Of a stretch of DNA of 64,000 bases, positions 45,607 through 56,260 are shown one piece after another. The notes under the pieces are model-generated. The model was not told the DNA's origin. It saw only the letters and a list, made by a program, of their open reading frames with translations, and did not search any database. Location of the stretch: NCBI GenBank assembly GCA_009760855.2, contig WPIO01000002.1:13441001-13505000 (forward strand), in the 5' to 3' direction. A program made the position numbers and the translations under genes. The first letter of the stretch is position 1. Every line of letters starts with the position of its first letter. The stretch comes from Cristatella mucedo (lineage: Eukaryota > Bryozoa > Phylactolaemata > Cristatellidae).

Positions 45607-45828
45607 AACAGAGGAATCCGAAGTGGAACGGGTTCTGCCTGTGTTACTACACATGGCAGTACGTAGCTCAATAGAATGCAAGGACAGCACACCCGTCGTA
45701 TTGATCGCGAGACAAAAGAAGACGTCGAATTGGCAGATGGACTTACTTATATTGTATATGCAGCAGAATAGAAACACATTGATGTCGATCACTTTAATTA
45801 TCAGGTCGGACAATCCGTCTGAGTGGTG
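45607..45828 (+). CDS. Possible exon, strand ambiguous; + reading faintly SID-1-like
   Basis: On + it runs from aaacag| to TG|gtgagt and contains SSIECKDSTPVVLIARQKK and NWQMDLLILYMQQNRNTLM. The 'P(V/L)(L/F)..(A/V)RQK...(S/N)(F/W)Q' pattern recalls the extracellular part of SID-1/SIDT dsRNA channels, but only weakly. On - the same block offers ccactcag|...ATAA|gtaagt. No partner exons were found on +. Confidence 0.25.
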
Positions 45829-45975
45829 AGTATTGTAATTGTAAAGAAAACGTGCCTTGGCCAAGGACCTTTGTTGGTCCACGACGACCGCACGCTCGAA
45901 TAAACTACATCTCATCAAAACCTATTCTAAAACAACAGACAAAATTCATCTCTGGATGCATAACACCTGCCAATG

Positions 45976-45978
<3 letters not shown>

Positions 45979-46031
<53 letters not shown>

Positions 46032-46068
46032 CAGAGAGAGACAGAGGGGCAGAGAGAGAAAGAGCGAG

Positions 46069-46124
<56 letters not shown>

Positions 46125-46190
46125 GGACAGAGAGAGACAGAGGGAGAGAGAGAGAGAGAGCGAGAGAGAGAGAGAGAGAGAGAGAATGAC
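45979..46190. repeat. (GA)n microsatellite
   Basis: About 210 bp of GA with scattered interruptions. ORFs reading RERERE and SLSLSL are artefacts. Confidence 0.97.
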
Positions 46191-46350
46191 TTGAGCTGGT
46201 TTGGCCCAGTGGTTAAGGTCTCGCTCCGACCAAGGTTTGGCTGAGGTCGTGGGCTCGAGCCCTGTGGCTTATGTGAAGCACCTGAATAGAGATTAATTTC
46301 TCTCAGGGCGTTTTTCAGCTGAATTATGTTATTACTATTTTTATTATTAT
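46191..46350 (+). repeat. SINE family A copy, near full length
   Basis: gagctggtttggcccagtgg, tcgctccgaccaaggtttgg, B-box gggctcgagccc, then agcacctgaatagagattaa, tttctctcagggcg and an ATT run. Confidence 0.88.
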
Positions 46351-46439
46351 TAAGGTGCCATAATCGAACGAACCCAAGACGGTCAATACCATTCAACGTC
46401 GGGATTTCCCTGCAAAGACAAGATAGGCACACAGGACTA

Positions 46440-47400
46440 AAAGAAATTCTTTAATCTCACGCAGTTAATACAACTGCTCAACATAAGAGATTCTCTTCGA
46501 GCCTGTAGCCCGGCTCCAACTCATGTTAACTGCATACATCCCCTAGTTTCTGTGCTCCAGACGGCAGCGGCATATTTTTTCTAATCCTTGAAAAGCAGAT
46601 TGCCAGTAGCTGGATTCGTAAAGGCAAACGTTGCAAGCGTATCGGCTTGCACTCTTCAATGCGAATGCAAAGTTGCAACTAAAATGTACATGTAGCAGTC
46701 AGTCAAATAAATTTCCAAGCAAAACGAAGTAATGCAAGTACATGCGTCAATTATACAAACAGTGAGTGTGAGCCATGTAGGCCTGTAGGCTGTGACATAA
46801 ACCAAACTATTCAAACAGTGACGGATGAATAGTCCCATTTATACTCAATGACAAAAGAAAACAAGAGATTGACTCAAACATGGTTTCGACCATTGCGAAA
46901 TGGCCCAAGCGTGAATAAACAAAGTATTCCTTTATTTACACAAAACACAAACGGCACTCGAAACCGGCTAAATCAAGAATTAATCTTGCACGGTCAGACA
47001 AAGGATCCCGTGATAACTATTTCAACAAATACGTGAGAGCCACTCAAAACTTGGGTCCAATCGCTGCTCAATCTGTCAAGCGTGCATGGAGAAAGCAAAG
47101 GTTGCATAACTCTAATACAGTCTAAGATACGCGAGCAGCTGAATCCGGGCTCAATCTTAACCGTTCTAAGATGTAAAGAAGATGCAAAGTAAGAAACCCA
47201 CGTATATCATTCGAATAGGCTCAAACGGAGCCAACAGAAAAACTAACTTGACAAAACACACATATTGGCTGTCAAAAATTGACCACCTTTCAATACAGCT
47301 AAATTTGACAGCTAGCTAACAGGTTCGCCAGGTTAATAATTGAGCAGTACCACTGGCTACTGCGAATTCTCGCCTGGGCTAGACGCGTAGTCAGGCCAGG
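46440..47400. other. Nothing recognised
   Basis: AT-rich DNA; ORFs are short and motif-free. Confidence 0.4.
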
Positions 47401-47529
47401 AAAAGAAACGCGAAAGCTTTCTCAAAGCTATGTCTATCGCAGGTAAATCCAGAACTCAAGCGGACGAGCTCAATGCTGATGCAAAGGCTTTGCGGTGCCT
47501 CAAGAAGATTTACAACAGCAAACTGTAAC

Positions 47530-47622
47530 CGAAGCCACCAATCAGACGAACCAATCAGAACCAATCCGAACCAATCGGACGAACCAATCAGTACCAATCC
47601 GAACCAATCAGACGAACGGCGA
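47530..47622. repeat. CCAATC(A/C/G)GA-type minisatellite
   Basis: Irregular tandem units of aaccaatccg / aaccaatcagacg, about 90 bp. CCAAT and its variants recur many times. Confidence 0.85.
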
Positions 47623-47869
47623 AAGAGGAAGCAACTCGGAGTACATGTACCAACTATTAGAGGGACCGATGTGTGCGACGAAGAATACAGCTCTCCGCTG
47701 ATCTGATCTGAGAGCTGATCGCGGGGATCGTGCGTCGGCTTTTGTGAGCACGCACGTCCAGCAAAGACTCGACCGCGCCCACAGCTGGCTCAGACCATCG
47801 AGGTGCCAGCGGCCCCAACATGGTTGTCTATTACTTTTGTTTTTCACTCATGTCATCTGCAGAGACAGC

Positions 47870-48110
47870 TACATTTTATCTAGCTTGATTGTGAATATCT
47901 AAAAGGCGTTCGCCCGTATCTCGAACATATTCCGGAACACGAACAAATGACTGCTCAAAATATGGCATTACTGTCAGAAAATAGACCGGTAACCTCAGTT
48001 TCCTACCCAGCATCAATCTGGCAGGTGCAAGCGCTGGAGACCCATGTTCTGCTGAATGGCATTCCGTGGGCAAAGGCGGCGGCAAAACAGATCCCAATCG
48101 TTCTAATTTT
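47870..48110 (-). pseudogene. Ty3/gypsy-like integrase fragment
   Basis: In reverse: ECHSAEHGSPALAPARLM then LGRKLRLPVYF, later YVRDTGERLLDIHNQAR and a stop. This resembles the 'HSSTG.SPAELM(F/L)GRKLRLPVD' end of gypsy-type integrases and the helix after it. It is short, shifted and isolated, with no LTRs nearby. Confidence 0.6.
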
Positions 48111-48179
48111 TCTACATAATTTAGCCATGCAATTCACCAGCACGCGATTATTGCACTCCGCCTAACCACCCGGACTGCA

Positions 48180-50620
48180 GGTGTTAAGGGTTGTCCGTTG
48201 TGCAAAGGAAGTCCGTAAGTCTGTTGCGCATGGCTCAGTCCAACGGCGGTGATCGAGCAGCGGCGATAAATCAGCTTGATTTGGACTGATATTCAGCATT
48301 CGCGGCTCTTGAAGAAAAATGGCTAGGAAATGATTATGCAGAATCTATGGCCGAGGCCGCATAACAGCTGACGTCGGGAGATAGGCAATCAGTTGCATTT
48401 CCTGAGTTGGCCGAGGCATTTGAGCTGATTTGAGCTCGACGCCTCGGAGCCGTTGGTGTATGTCGCGCTGAATGCCTGCAACCGTGCGTCGCTGTCAAAT
48501 AGAGCTCTCTTGGTTACGAACTTGTTATGTTTCGGTAGGGGGCGCCCTTCGTGCTGCCGTGTTCCGCTACTGTCGGCATACACGCGTACATTGCTGCTGT
48601 AGCTACATGTCTCTAGCCATGCCACAGCTTTCGGGCGTCACCAGTACTCGTCCCGTGTCGGCTAAGACTAATGCCGTCACAATGAGTTCTGTGTTTGTGG
48701 TCTTGTATTGACCTGGCGTGGAAGCCACCCGTCGTGTACTTTCGATAGATTCAAGTGGACTGCTGCAGCGTTTAGTATCTTCGCAGCCCATTTGCACAAG
48801 GACTCCTAAAAGCGCTGTAGCATTAAATTTGGGGGATAAATTATAAATGGAGTTTAAACAATATTCATTCTAATTCGAGCTCCACGCCACCGATCTTGCA
48901 TCACTTTTTGCTTAACTAGAGTGGATCGCAGTATTCGTTGCACCCATTCGCCGACTAAAGCTAGCTGCTGCTTGGGTGTGCAGGGCGATTGACACATGCG
49001 TTTGATTAATTGTAAGTGGCTCAGTAGCGATTGGTACACGTGGGGAAGTTTCTAGACTTCCATATTCTTATTCGCATCGGTGTTCAAGCCCTAGTTTGAT
49101 ATTACACACTCTTAGCATACTCTACCAGAGAGCAGCAGATCCACCGTAACGATCTAACGCTACGTTCAAAAATCAGCAGACAAGCCTCTACCAGTACAGG
49201 AAGCTCCGGGGTTGTTATAAGATGCAATCTTTTACTCTCTGAGCTGCAGAACTGACTGCACTTGCCAACAGTGACGGCTGTTTGAAAATATAATCCAAAT
49301 TTAGCTAAATGAATAGCACGATTACTACAGTGCCTCCACAACGTCACGAATTATCAAGGCGTAAGTAAACTGTGCACATAAATAAGAAGTTTGAACGAGT
49401 CAGAGGTTGAACGATAGATATGTAGTGCCTAAATCGTCCGAACGTTTGACTTCGAACAGCGGCGTCATGAACTCAGTGGATCAGCTCCGGAGCCCGGGGG
49501 CCACGTTTCAACATTGAAGCCGCAACGTTTGGATCGGCCGCAAAAACGAGCCGGTTGAAGCAAAAGTAGCTTGTTCGACAAGAAAGAGCTCGATGGGAGT
49601 ATTCAATGTACTAGTTAGGACCGCTGCAGGCGAGGCGATGTTCTACATTAAACACAGTGGCTGAATCAAGATTTTCCGGAAGCATGCAAGTTATGCCGAC
49701 AATGTCAATCGCAGAGGAAACTGCAGGTCATTTGTCGAAAGTGCAGTATGTAACGATCGAATCTTTGGTGCCAGCTTCACTCAAGGATTTTGAGAAGAGA
49801 ACGCCAAGTCCCACTTTTAGCAAGCGATCTCTTCAGTTGTCGCAAGGACGCCGTTGGCGCTGACGGTGGCTAGTTCGTACCTGGGCAGTAGATGATGTCA
49901 CAAACGGGGTCAGAACCCCTACACGACCGCAAGTACTCCTCTCATGCGAATGACGCATTGCTTGCAGATGATGTACGTAACTCGCCGTACCTGGGTCGGC
50001 CAGGCCGGTGTGCAGCCAGTCGGGATGGGCGACCGCTTACTTTGCAAGGTGGATATTTCAAATTGTATATCCGTGTCGGATGAATCCTGTTGGACTGCCG
50101 TGTGTCTTATTGCAAACGGATGTGGCATCTTAAGCGTCAGTGCAGAACTAGGCCGCAAACGCAGCGCTCGTAGCAGTGCTAGTGCCAGCCGATGTGAGAC
50201 GAATAGCGAAGAAGCCTTGAGCCATGTATAATCGCTAGCGACTACAATGTGCAGCATGCACTAATGCACGTAGGTATTCCAAAGGCAGCTTTAAGGCCTC
50301 TGGTTCAGACATAGACGGATGTCTGCATTCAGGGTATTTATCTTTCCTAGACTAGTACAGTCAAATGCTGTTTGTTATATGATGCTCAGACGCCAGTAGT
50401 GTCTCGTGAAATCCATTTCGCGAGGATATATTCATAACTCTTTTAAAGTCTGAACGAAGCCTTTCGTCGATTTTCTTAACTTTGGTTTAGTAATACTTCA
50501 AAAAATTTGCACTTTCTGAATCTTTAAGTTCGGCAAAGTAAGAAGCTACTTCCGCTTTCCGATGCTCATTACCTCTCGGTATGCAACTCAGATCTCGCTA
50601 ATCAAGAAATCCATCTTTCC
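48180..50620. other. Nothing securely recognised
   Basis: Contains one dispersed repeat unit (50145-50230). A helical-looking - frame near 48860-49040 (QQLALVGEWVQRILRSTLVK) has no identified family. Confidence 0.4.
50145..50230 (+). repeat. Dispersed repeat, ELGRKRSARSS reading
   Basis: gaactaggccgcaaacgcag, cgctcgtagcagtgctagtg. Shares sequence and frame with 21985 and 50812. Confidence 0.45.
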
Positions 50621-50630
50621 GGTTTAATGT

Positions 50631-50740
50631 TCGCAAATATTTTGAGAAGCAACGAGTCTAGCAAGAGACGACTGCTAAGGAGCCTCGCAAATATTTTGAG
50701 AAGCAACGAGTCTAGCAAGAGACGACTGCTAAGGAGCCTC
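50631..50740 (+). repeat. Perfect 54-bp tandem duplication
   Basis: 50631-50684 and 50685-50738 are identical, starting tcgcaaatattttgagaagc. This looks recent, or is an assembly artefact. Confidence 0.95.
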
Positions 50741-50811
50741 AGCAATTAATTACCCACCGCTTCCGATATCTAACGCTAGAAAGGGGTGCCGAGGGGGCGG
50801 CCGTTTCCACG

Positions 50812-51000
50812 CCCGAAGAGAACTGGGCCGCAAGCACAGCACTCGCAACGGTGCCAGTCCTGAAGCTGAAGCGAAGCGAATGCCGGTGACGCCTGAAGCG
50901 CGTGTCGCGGGCAGTGACTCACAAGGCGCAGCGCCAATGCACGCAGGCACGCCGGCCGACGGTAGCGGAACACGGCAGCAAAGTGCGCTCACATGTTAGC
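50812..51000 (+). repeat. Dispersed repeat, longest copy
   Basis: gaactgggccgcaagcacag, cactcgcaacggtgccagtc. It reads ELGRKHSTRNGASPEAEAKR and stays open for about 60 codons. Confidence 0.45.
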
Positions 51001-51029
51001 AAAACAAGGTTAAATCGATAGCGCAGAGA

Positions 51030-51660
51030 AGTCTATTCAGTAGCTACCGAGGCTTAGCGGCTTAGAGAAGCAGCCGCCAAGGCGTACGCCAGCTCTCGTA
51101 CGGCACCCGGAGAGCCTTTCTCAACTGTCTCACCTGCCGTCGTCGAAGGCGGGCAAGTCGTGCCTCCGAACAAAGCCGAGAGCGGAACCGAACTGAATAT
51201 TACATGACGTCGGCGGCTTTTGTGCCGCCTAGCCATCGATTGTCGCACGAGCTGTTCCTAGCCATTGCAATTCAAGAGCCGCGAACGATGAATATCTCGG
51301 CATAAATATAAAAACAACAATAAATATCTCGGCAGTGATAATCTGGATGATCTCGCACACCTCCATCTCAACATTGAGAGGGTGACGCGAGAGTGACCAG
51401 GGTAAAAAGAGCCTTGTCGGGGTCGCGGCGGTCGGCAGGAATATTCGCCGGCGGCCGCTGGCGGCTGCCGGCGTTCCGTAGCCGTAGCTGCTGCGTGCTC
51501 TCCGCGAAGTGGCGGAAACCGGAAACACCCCGCGGACGAAAGCGTTTTTTACGCTGTCCTCGCGGCGTTATGGCTGGCGGTGTCACGTGGCTTCCGGCGG
51601 CTTCTGGCTAGACCTGGGTGGGGGCGGGGCGACAGCTCCCTTAGTGGTGCCCCCTTGGCT
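51030..51660. promoter_or_regulatory. CpG-rich region without an identified gene
   Basis: GC- and CpG-rich sequence with a core at about 51410-51620. It resembles a promoter island, but no flanking ORF on either strand resembles a known first exon. Confidence 0.35.
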
Positions 51661-52211
51661 CAGCAACTGACTATCGAGCTATGGAGGATGCTTTGTTGAA
51701 GCCCTACTTTGTTGCACTTTGTTTGTTACTACATACTTTGTTGCAGTGCTACTGAAAACAAACGAAACAAAGTTCAGCTGCAGTTCGTAGACTAAATAAT
51801 GCACTGGCGGAGGTGTCAAGTCATCAAGTCAGGAACGGTGCAGCACTTGACCTTCCAAATCGAGGCCCGTATTCTCAGTGCTTCATTAAAGTCGAAAATT
51901 ACAAGTGAGACCTTTTTGAGGAGCTGCTCGAGTCACTGGCAACTCGAGTGGTCAGCGAGTCTAAATATAAAGGATTTCGCAGATTTTCGTTACAAAGAAT
52001 GCGGTCAGAATGACAAAGCAGACGAAGCAACTGGCCAGCGTGCAATACGCGTGTGTCCTAAACAGCCAGCAACATAGCAGGGCATCTTGAAGTGACACCA
52101 TGAAGTCACAGACGCCTGGATCTATAAATTACACTGTTGCAGACGCCAACTATGTGCGCAAAGCCACGCTAAGAAAGGACACGAGTTTCACATGTGTGAA
52201 AGGAAATATGG

Positions 52212-52285
52212 TGCGACGGAGCACAGACGCACCTGCTGCACGACGGAGCACAGACGCACCTGCTGAACGATGGAGCAGGTGCAGC
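52212..52285. repeat. 27-bp tandem repeat, about 2.3 units
   Basis: Units of cgacggagcacagacgcacc plus tgctgca; the last unit is partial and altered. Confidence 0.9.
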
Positions 52286-52444
52286 TTTAGCTGAGACTTT
52301 AACGAGGCAAAAACAAACAGTGCAGGTGATGACGGAAGCCTGAAGCTAGTTTAAGATATTCGATGAATCGAATTAAAGGCGCTACAAAAGTCCTCTCTCT
52401 AACTAGTGAGGAACTGCTAGACGACTGGATGCCATGTGCGGGCA

Positions 52445-52532
52445 AGATGAGCATCGGATGAGCAAGGAAGATCATCGGATGAGTAAGGAAGTAGATCGGA
52501 TGAGAAAGCATCGGATGAGCGCAAGGAAGTAG
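52445..52532. repeat. Short tandem repeat, atcggatgag units
   Basis: About four irregular units of gcatcggatgagcaaggaag. Confidence 0.85.
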
Positions 52533-53229
52533 AACGGTGCAAGCTGGTGCAAGCGAGTGGTGACTGGCGCGCGAGTACCCCTATTCATTCCTGACCGCAG
52601 CGTAAGTAGTCTGTTTTGACGAACTGTTAGTGTCGACCGCGTTTTTTGCTGCTTCCCCTTGCTTTCGGGTGCGTAAAGCTAAGGTTCAAATTCCGCTAAA
52701 AGACGCATGGAGAACGCTATGTCAATACAAATTCACTGTTATAATAAAAAAATTGGTGGATCTCATTCGCAATTAGCATATGGCCCCTAAGCAAAGTGCG
52801 GCCTAAACAAATATCTGTATAAACAAGTTCGATTTAATCCATACCTACCTCATTCCGAGTAGTTACGTCTTGCTGATGTAATACAAATTCAAAGATTATA
52901 CTTGATATTTTGGCATGGGTTAATTTTCCCAAAGTGCGCTCCTAGTTTGCACGTTGTTCTTCAAATCTAGGTGCGTCAGTTCATGGAGAAAAGAGTGATG
53001 CACCAAGGCATCAAAATATTGATTACGTAAAAGTAGGTCCAGTAAACAACCTACGCTAATGGTCGAGTAGTGCATTTATAAGCTGCACAGAAAAAATCAA
53101 GCTCCTTTCTTTAAATGCGGCTCAGCTGATTTCAGTCGGAGTCCAAGTCTCCTCTCTTAATGAGGAAGGCGCTGAAGTTTGTTGTAGAGGGGCAGAGACA
53201 TAGATTTGCTATGAAATAAAAGTAGATAA

Positions 53230-53405
53230 ACACTAGCTGATTTAACAGCCTTTTTTGTATAGCGACAGAAGAGCCTTTACGGCTATCACCACCGCTTGCA
53301 GCGGCGTTAAAGACTCATCCACCGCTGGATTTGAACCCACGACCTCGGGACCAAGGTCGTGAAAATCAACCGCCTTACCTAGTTTGCCATCACGATTCTC
53401 AGAAA
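53230..53405 (-). repeat. SINE family B copy
   Basis: In reverse: cgtgatggcaaactaggtaa, ggtcgtgggttcaaatcc, gcggtggatgag, 3' end aaggctgttaaatcagctag. Confidence 0.85.
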
Positions 53406-53454
53406 AAACATAGTCACTGGCTTTTAACCAACGCATAGAATATCAATAAATTAT

Positions 53455-53625
53455 ACTAGCTGATTCAACAGCCTCTTTTGTATAGCGACAGAAAAACCTT
53501 TACGGCTATCGCCACCACTTGCGGGGGCAATGAAGGATCACCCACCGCAGAATTCGAGCCCACGACCTCGCGACTGAGATCGTGGAAAGCAACCGCCTTA
53601 CCTAGTGGGCCATCACGGTTCAGCA
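53455..53625 (-). repeat. SINE family B copy
   Basis: In reverse: cgtgatggcccactaggtaa, gtcgtgggctcgaattctg, cggtgggtgatcc, 3' end gaggctgttgaatcagctag. It lies 50 bp from the previous copy, same orientation. Confidence 0.87.
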
Positions 53626-53832
53626 ATAGCAGGCGCAAGCAACAAAAGCGCGTAACACCAGGCAATGTGACCACACAGCGGATATGCCCCGGCAGCGTAA
53701 TTCGGCTACATGGCCTCTTCCACCACCCCACTGCTTTTCTGGGACAGGCGGTATGACGTTCATTCGACATGGTTGTGATTGAAAAGAATGCTTGCGAAAT
53801 ATTCTGGAAAAGATTCTGTAGAAAACCTTGGA

Positions 53833-53863
53833 GAAAGAGAGAGGAAGATGGGGAGAGAGAAAA

Positions 53864-53938
<75 letters not shown>

Positions 53939-53940
53939 GA
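53833..53940. repeat. (GA)n microsatellite
   Basis: About 100 bp, mostly GA. It borders the second SINE B region at some distance. Confidence 0.95.
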
Positions 53941-54179
53941 AATAGAGAACAAGCACCGACGAGTCAGTAGGTGTGATAATTATCAAGCTGTCCGACGATT
54001 CCTTCCTCACAAGCGAGCAGGCGCCTGCCCCGTGCCAAATTAGACTGACTTCCGGCCGTAGTCGGACACGCTTGCATCACTTTTTTCTGAATTAGCTATT
54101 CCTCTAAAATTTAAATTTTTCTGTAGATTGAACAATAGATTTATTATTTTTATCGAAGAAAATTGTCTGCCAGGCTTTA

Positions 54180-55080
54180 TGCTCCATGACTTTATTAGGC
54201 CGCCGCGGCCGGCTCTTGGCTCCATTTAAGCTGACGCGGCGGGGGGGGGGGGCCCGCGGCCGCTCGCGCGCGCGGCGCGACGGAGAGAGACGAAGCTGTC
54301 CCACGTAAGAGTTTCAATGATGGCTGCATGCATTGAATTGACGCTGATGCAGGTGGACGGGCGGCCTTTCGCCGCACAGGTACTAAGTGGTCGCACGCGT
54401 CGTTCGGCAGTTACGGACTAGAGAAAGGAAGAGAAAAAAGAGAGGATGGCGTCCTCCGCGCACAGGCCGGCGGACTGGCGGAAAGGCGGCCGGAGTGCGC
54501 GACGGGGGGGTGAGGGGGTCACATGACCCTCGTGGAAATTCCCGCTTGGTTGCAGCGTGCGGCGGTCGCGCGCTTTGCGGTGAACAGCGCGCGCTCATTG
54601 GGAGCTGGCCGAGCGCGTGCGAGGCCGTGCGGTGCGGGGCGGGTCAGCAGCGCGAGCGGCGGCGGGTGTCAGTCACGCTCGCACTTACTTGACCGCTTTT
54701 TGCGCCCGTGCCGTCCGAGCTCGGAGTTTGCCCGAGTGAGCAATCGATGGGGGAGCGCTGCTGCAGCTGCGACTGACATCTCGAATGGTCAATGCGAGCG
54801 TCGAGCGTAATGTCTGCCGTCCGCCGTCGGCTACCGCTGCGGTGCTCACAAGCAGCTCTAGCTGCTCAGGGGTAGAGAGCTGCAGCTGCAAGCAAGCTCT
54901 CGCCTAGCCCCCCCGCCCCGCCCCCGCTTGCCGTTGCGCTCGGCGCAATTCAAGCGCTCCTCCTCCTTGACAGTGGCCGACTCGCCGAGTCCGCGAGCGA
55001 GCGCCTGCGCCGCTCGCTCGCTCGCGGACGGATGTGCAGCGCCGCGCCGGCGGCCACAGTATGGCCGCCGGCGTATTATT
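54180..55080. promoter_or_regulatory. CpG island without an identified gene
   Basis: Strongly CpG-rich, with a run of G at 54240-54252 and a perfect inverted repeat at 54989-55029. ORFs on both strands look like chance products of base composition. It is a candidate promoter for an unrecognised gene. Confidence 0.45.
54989..55029. repeat. Perfect 15-bp inverted repeat in a CpG island
   Basis: GTCCGCGAGCGAGCG and its exact complement, with an 11-bp spacer. Confidence 0.9.
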
Positions 55081-55272
55081 AGCGGTCAGTGAATTATAAT
55101 AATCCTGATTAGAAACCGGTCAGGTTCTTAATCTACGATTAGGTGGCATGCGATGCGCTCAAGTCACGCGCGAGTCGTTCGAGAGTGCTGCCAGCGTCGA
55201 GCTATTCGGTTTCGCATCGGGCTTTCAGTGGAGCTGTACGCCGAAGCTGGTGCCGGACAACTGCAGCTGGAA

Positions 55273-55399
55273 GCTGGTTTGGTCTAGCGGTTTAGGTGCT
55301 CGCCCCGACCAAGGTCTGACTGAGGTCGTGGGCTCGAGTCCCGAGGCATATGTGAAGCGCCTGAATAGAGATTAAGTTCTCTTGGGCGCTATATAAATG

Positions 55400-55402
<3 letters not shown>
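55273..55402 (+). repeat. SINE family A copy, near full length
   Basis: ctggtttggtctagcggttt (A box), B-box gggctcgagtccc (55330-55342), then gcgcctgaatagagattaag, ttctcttgggcgctatataa. Followed by an AT microsatellite. It is the best reference copy. Confidence 0.92.

Positions 55403-55403
<1 letters not shown>

Positions 55404-55474
<71 letters not shown>
55404..55474. repeat. (AT)n microsatellite seeded at a SINE tail
   Basis: About 70 bp of AT directly after the SINE A 3' end. Confidence 0.95.
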
Positions 55475-55478
<4 letters not shown>

Positions 55479-55559
55479 GGACCCGTGGCTGTACTCTAGC
55501 TGTACTCCGATAGACTGTATATCCGATAGACCTGTAGCTGCACTCCGATAGGCTGCCCT

Positions 55560-56260
55560 GGACTGCGGCGGCGGACGTAGAACTCTTTTCACGTTAAAGT
55601 CGGGTCGCCCTCGTCGCTCGCGCACTCACGAACCCGCTCGGAATGTCTGCGCATGTCTACGCAGCTCCTTCCTCGCGGCTCGCTAGCGGCACGCCGAGGC
55701 GAAGCGTCACCGCTGGTAGTCGCGCACCGGCGGAGATGTCTCGGCGAGGACATTGGCGCCCTCACGAAGGAGCTGCAGTTATGGCGTATGCGCGGCATTT
55801 CGTGAGAAGCCGCTACGGTGCATTGTTTCGTGGCTACGCTGTCGCTGTTTACTTTTAAATGAGTAGTTTCTCACGAGACGGTACATTGTCAGTTCTGACG
55901 ATTCCAGAGTTCTCCTTCGCAGCTAAATAGATGCGTCTACATGCCGAGCGGAACGTTGGAGCAGACGAGCTTGTTGCTCGTAGTGGCATTGCTGCTGGAC
56001 CGCGAGCTCCTGTACGGCCAAACCCTAAGCTGCACGTCAGCAGCCGCTGTCGTACGAGCTGGAGCTGTGGCTGTGGCATTCTAACTGCGCGTGCGTACCA
56101 CGCGCCGGCGCCGCGTTGGCTATTGCCGATTGCTAGCAAGCCTATGGTAAAGCCGAGTGCAACGGTGATAGCTGTTGACGGATCATATCTCACGGTTGGA
56201 GCTAAGACAGTCGACCGTTGTAGCCGAATGTGCATACAAACAGTACTGAGCTGGCTGGCA
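55560..56260. promoter_or_regulatory. Moderately CpG-rich region
   Basis: CpG-rich sequence beyond an AT microsatellite. A + ORF of 112 codons (55931-56269) and an overlapping - ORF are present, but neither has recognisable motifs. Confidence 0.25.

Noticed and set aside
45852-46432. RERERE and SLSLSL ORFs
   Set aside because: Translation of the (GA)n run at 45979-46190.
47473-47706. ORF with repeated SDEPI/NPNQ peptides
   Set aside because: Product of the CCAATC minisatellite, not a repeat protein.
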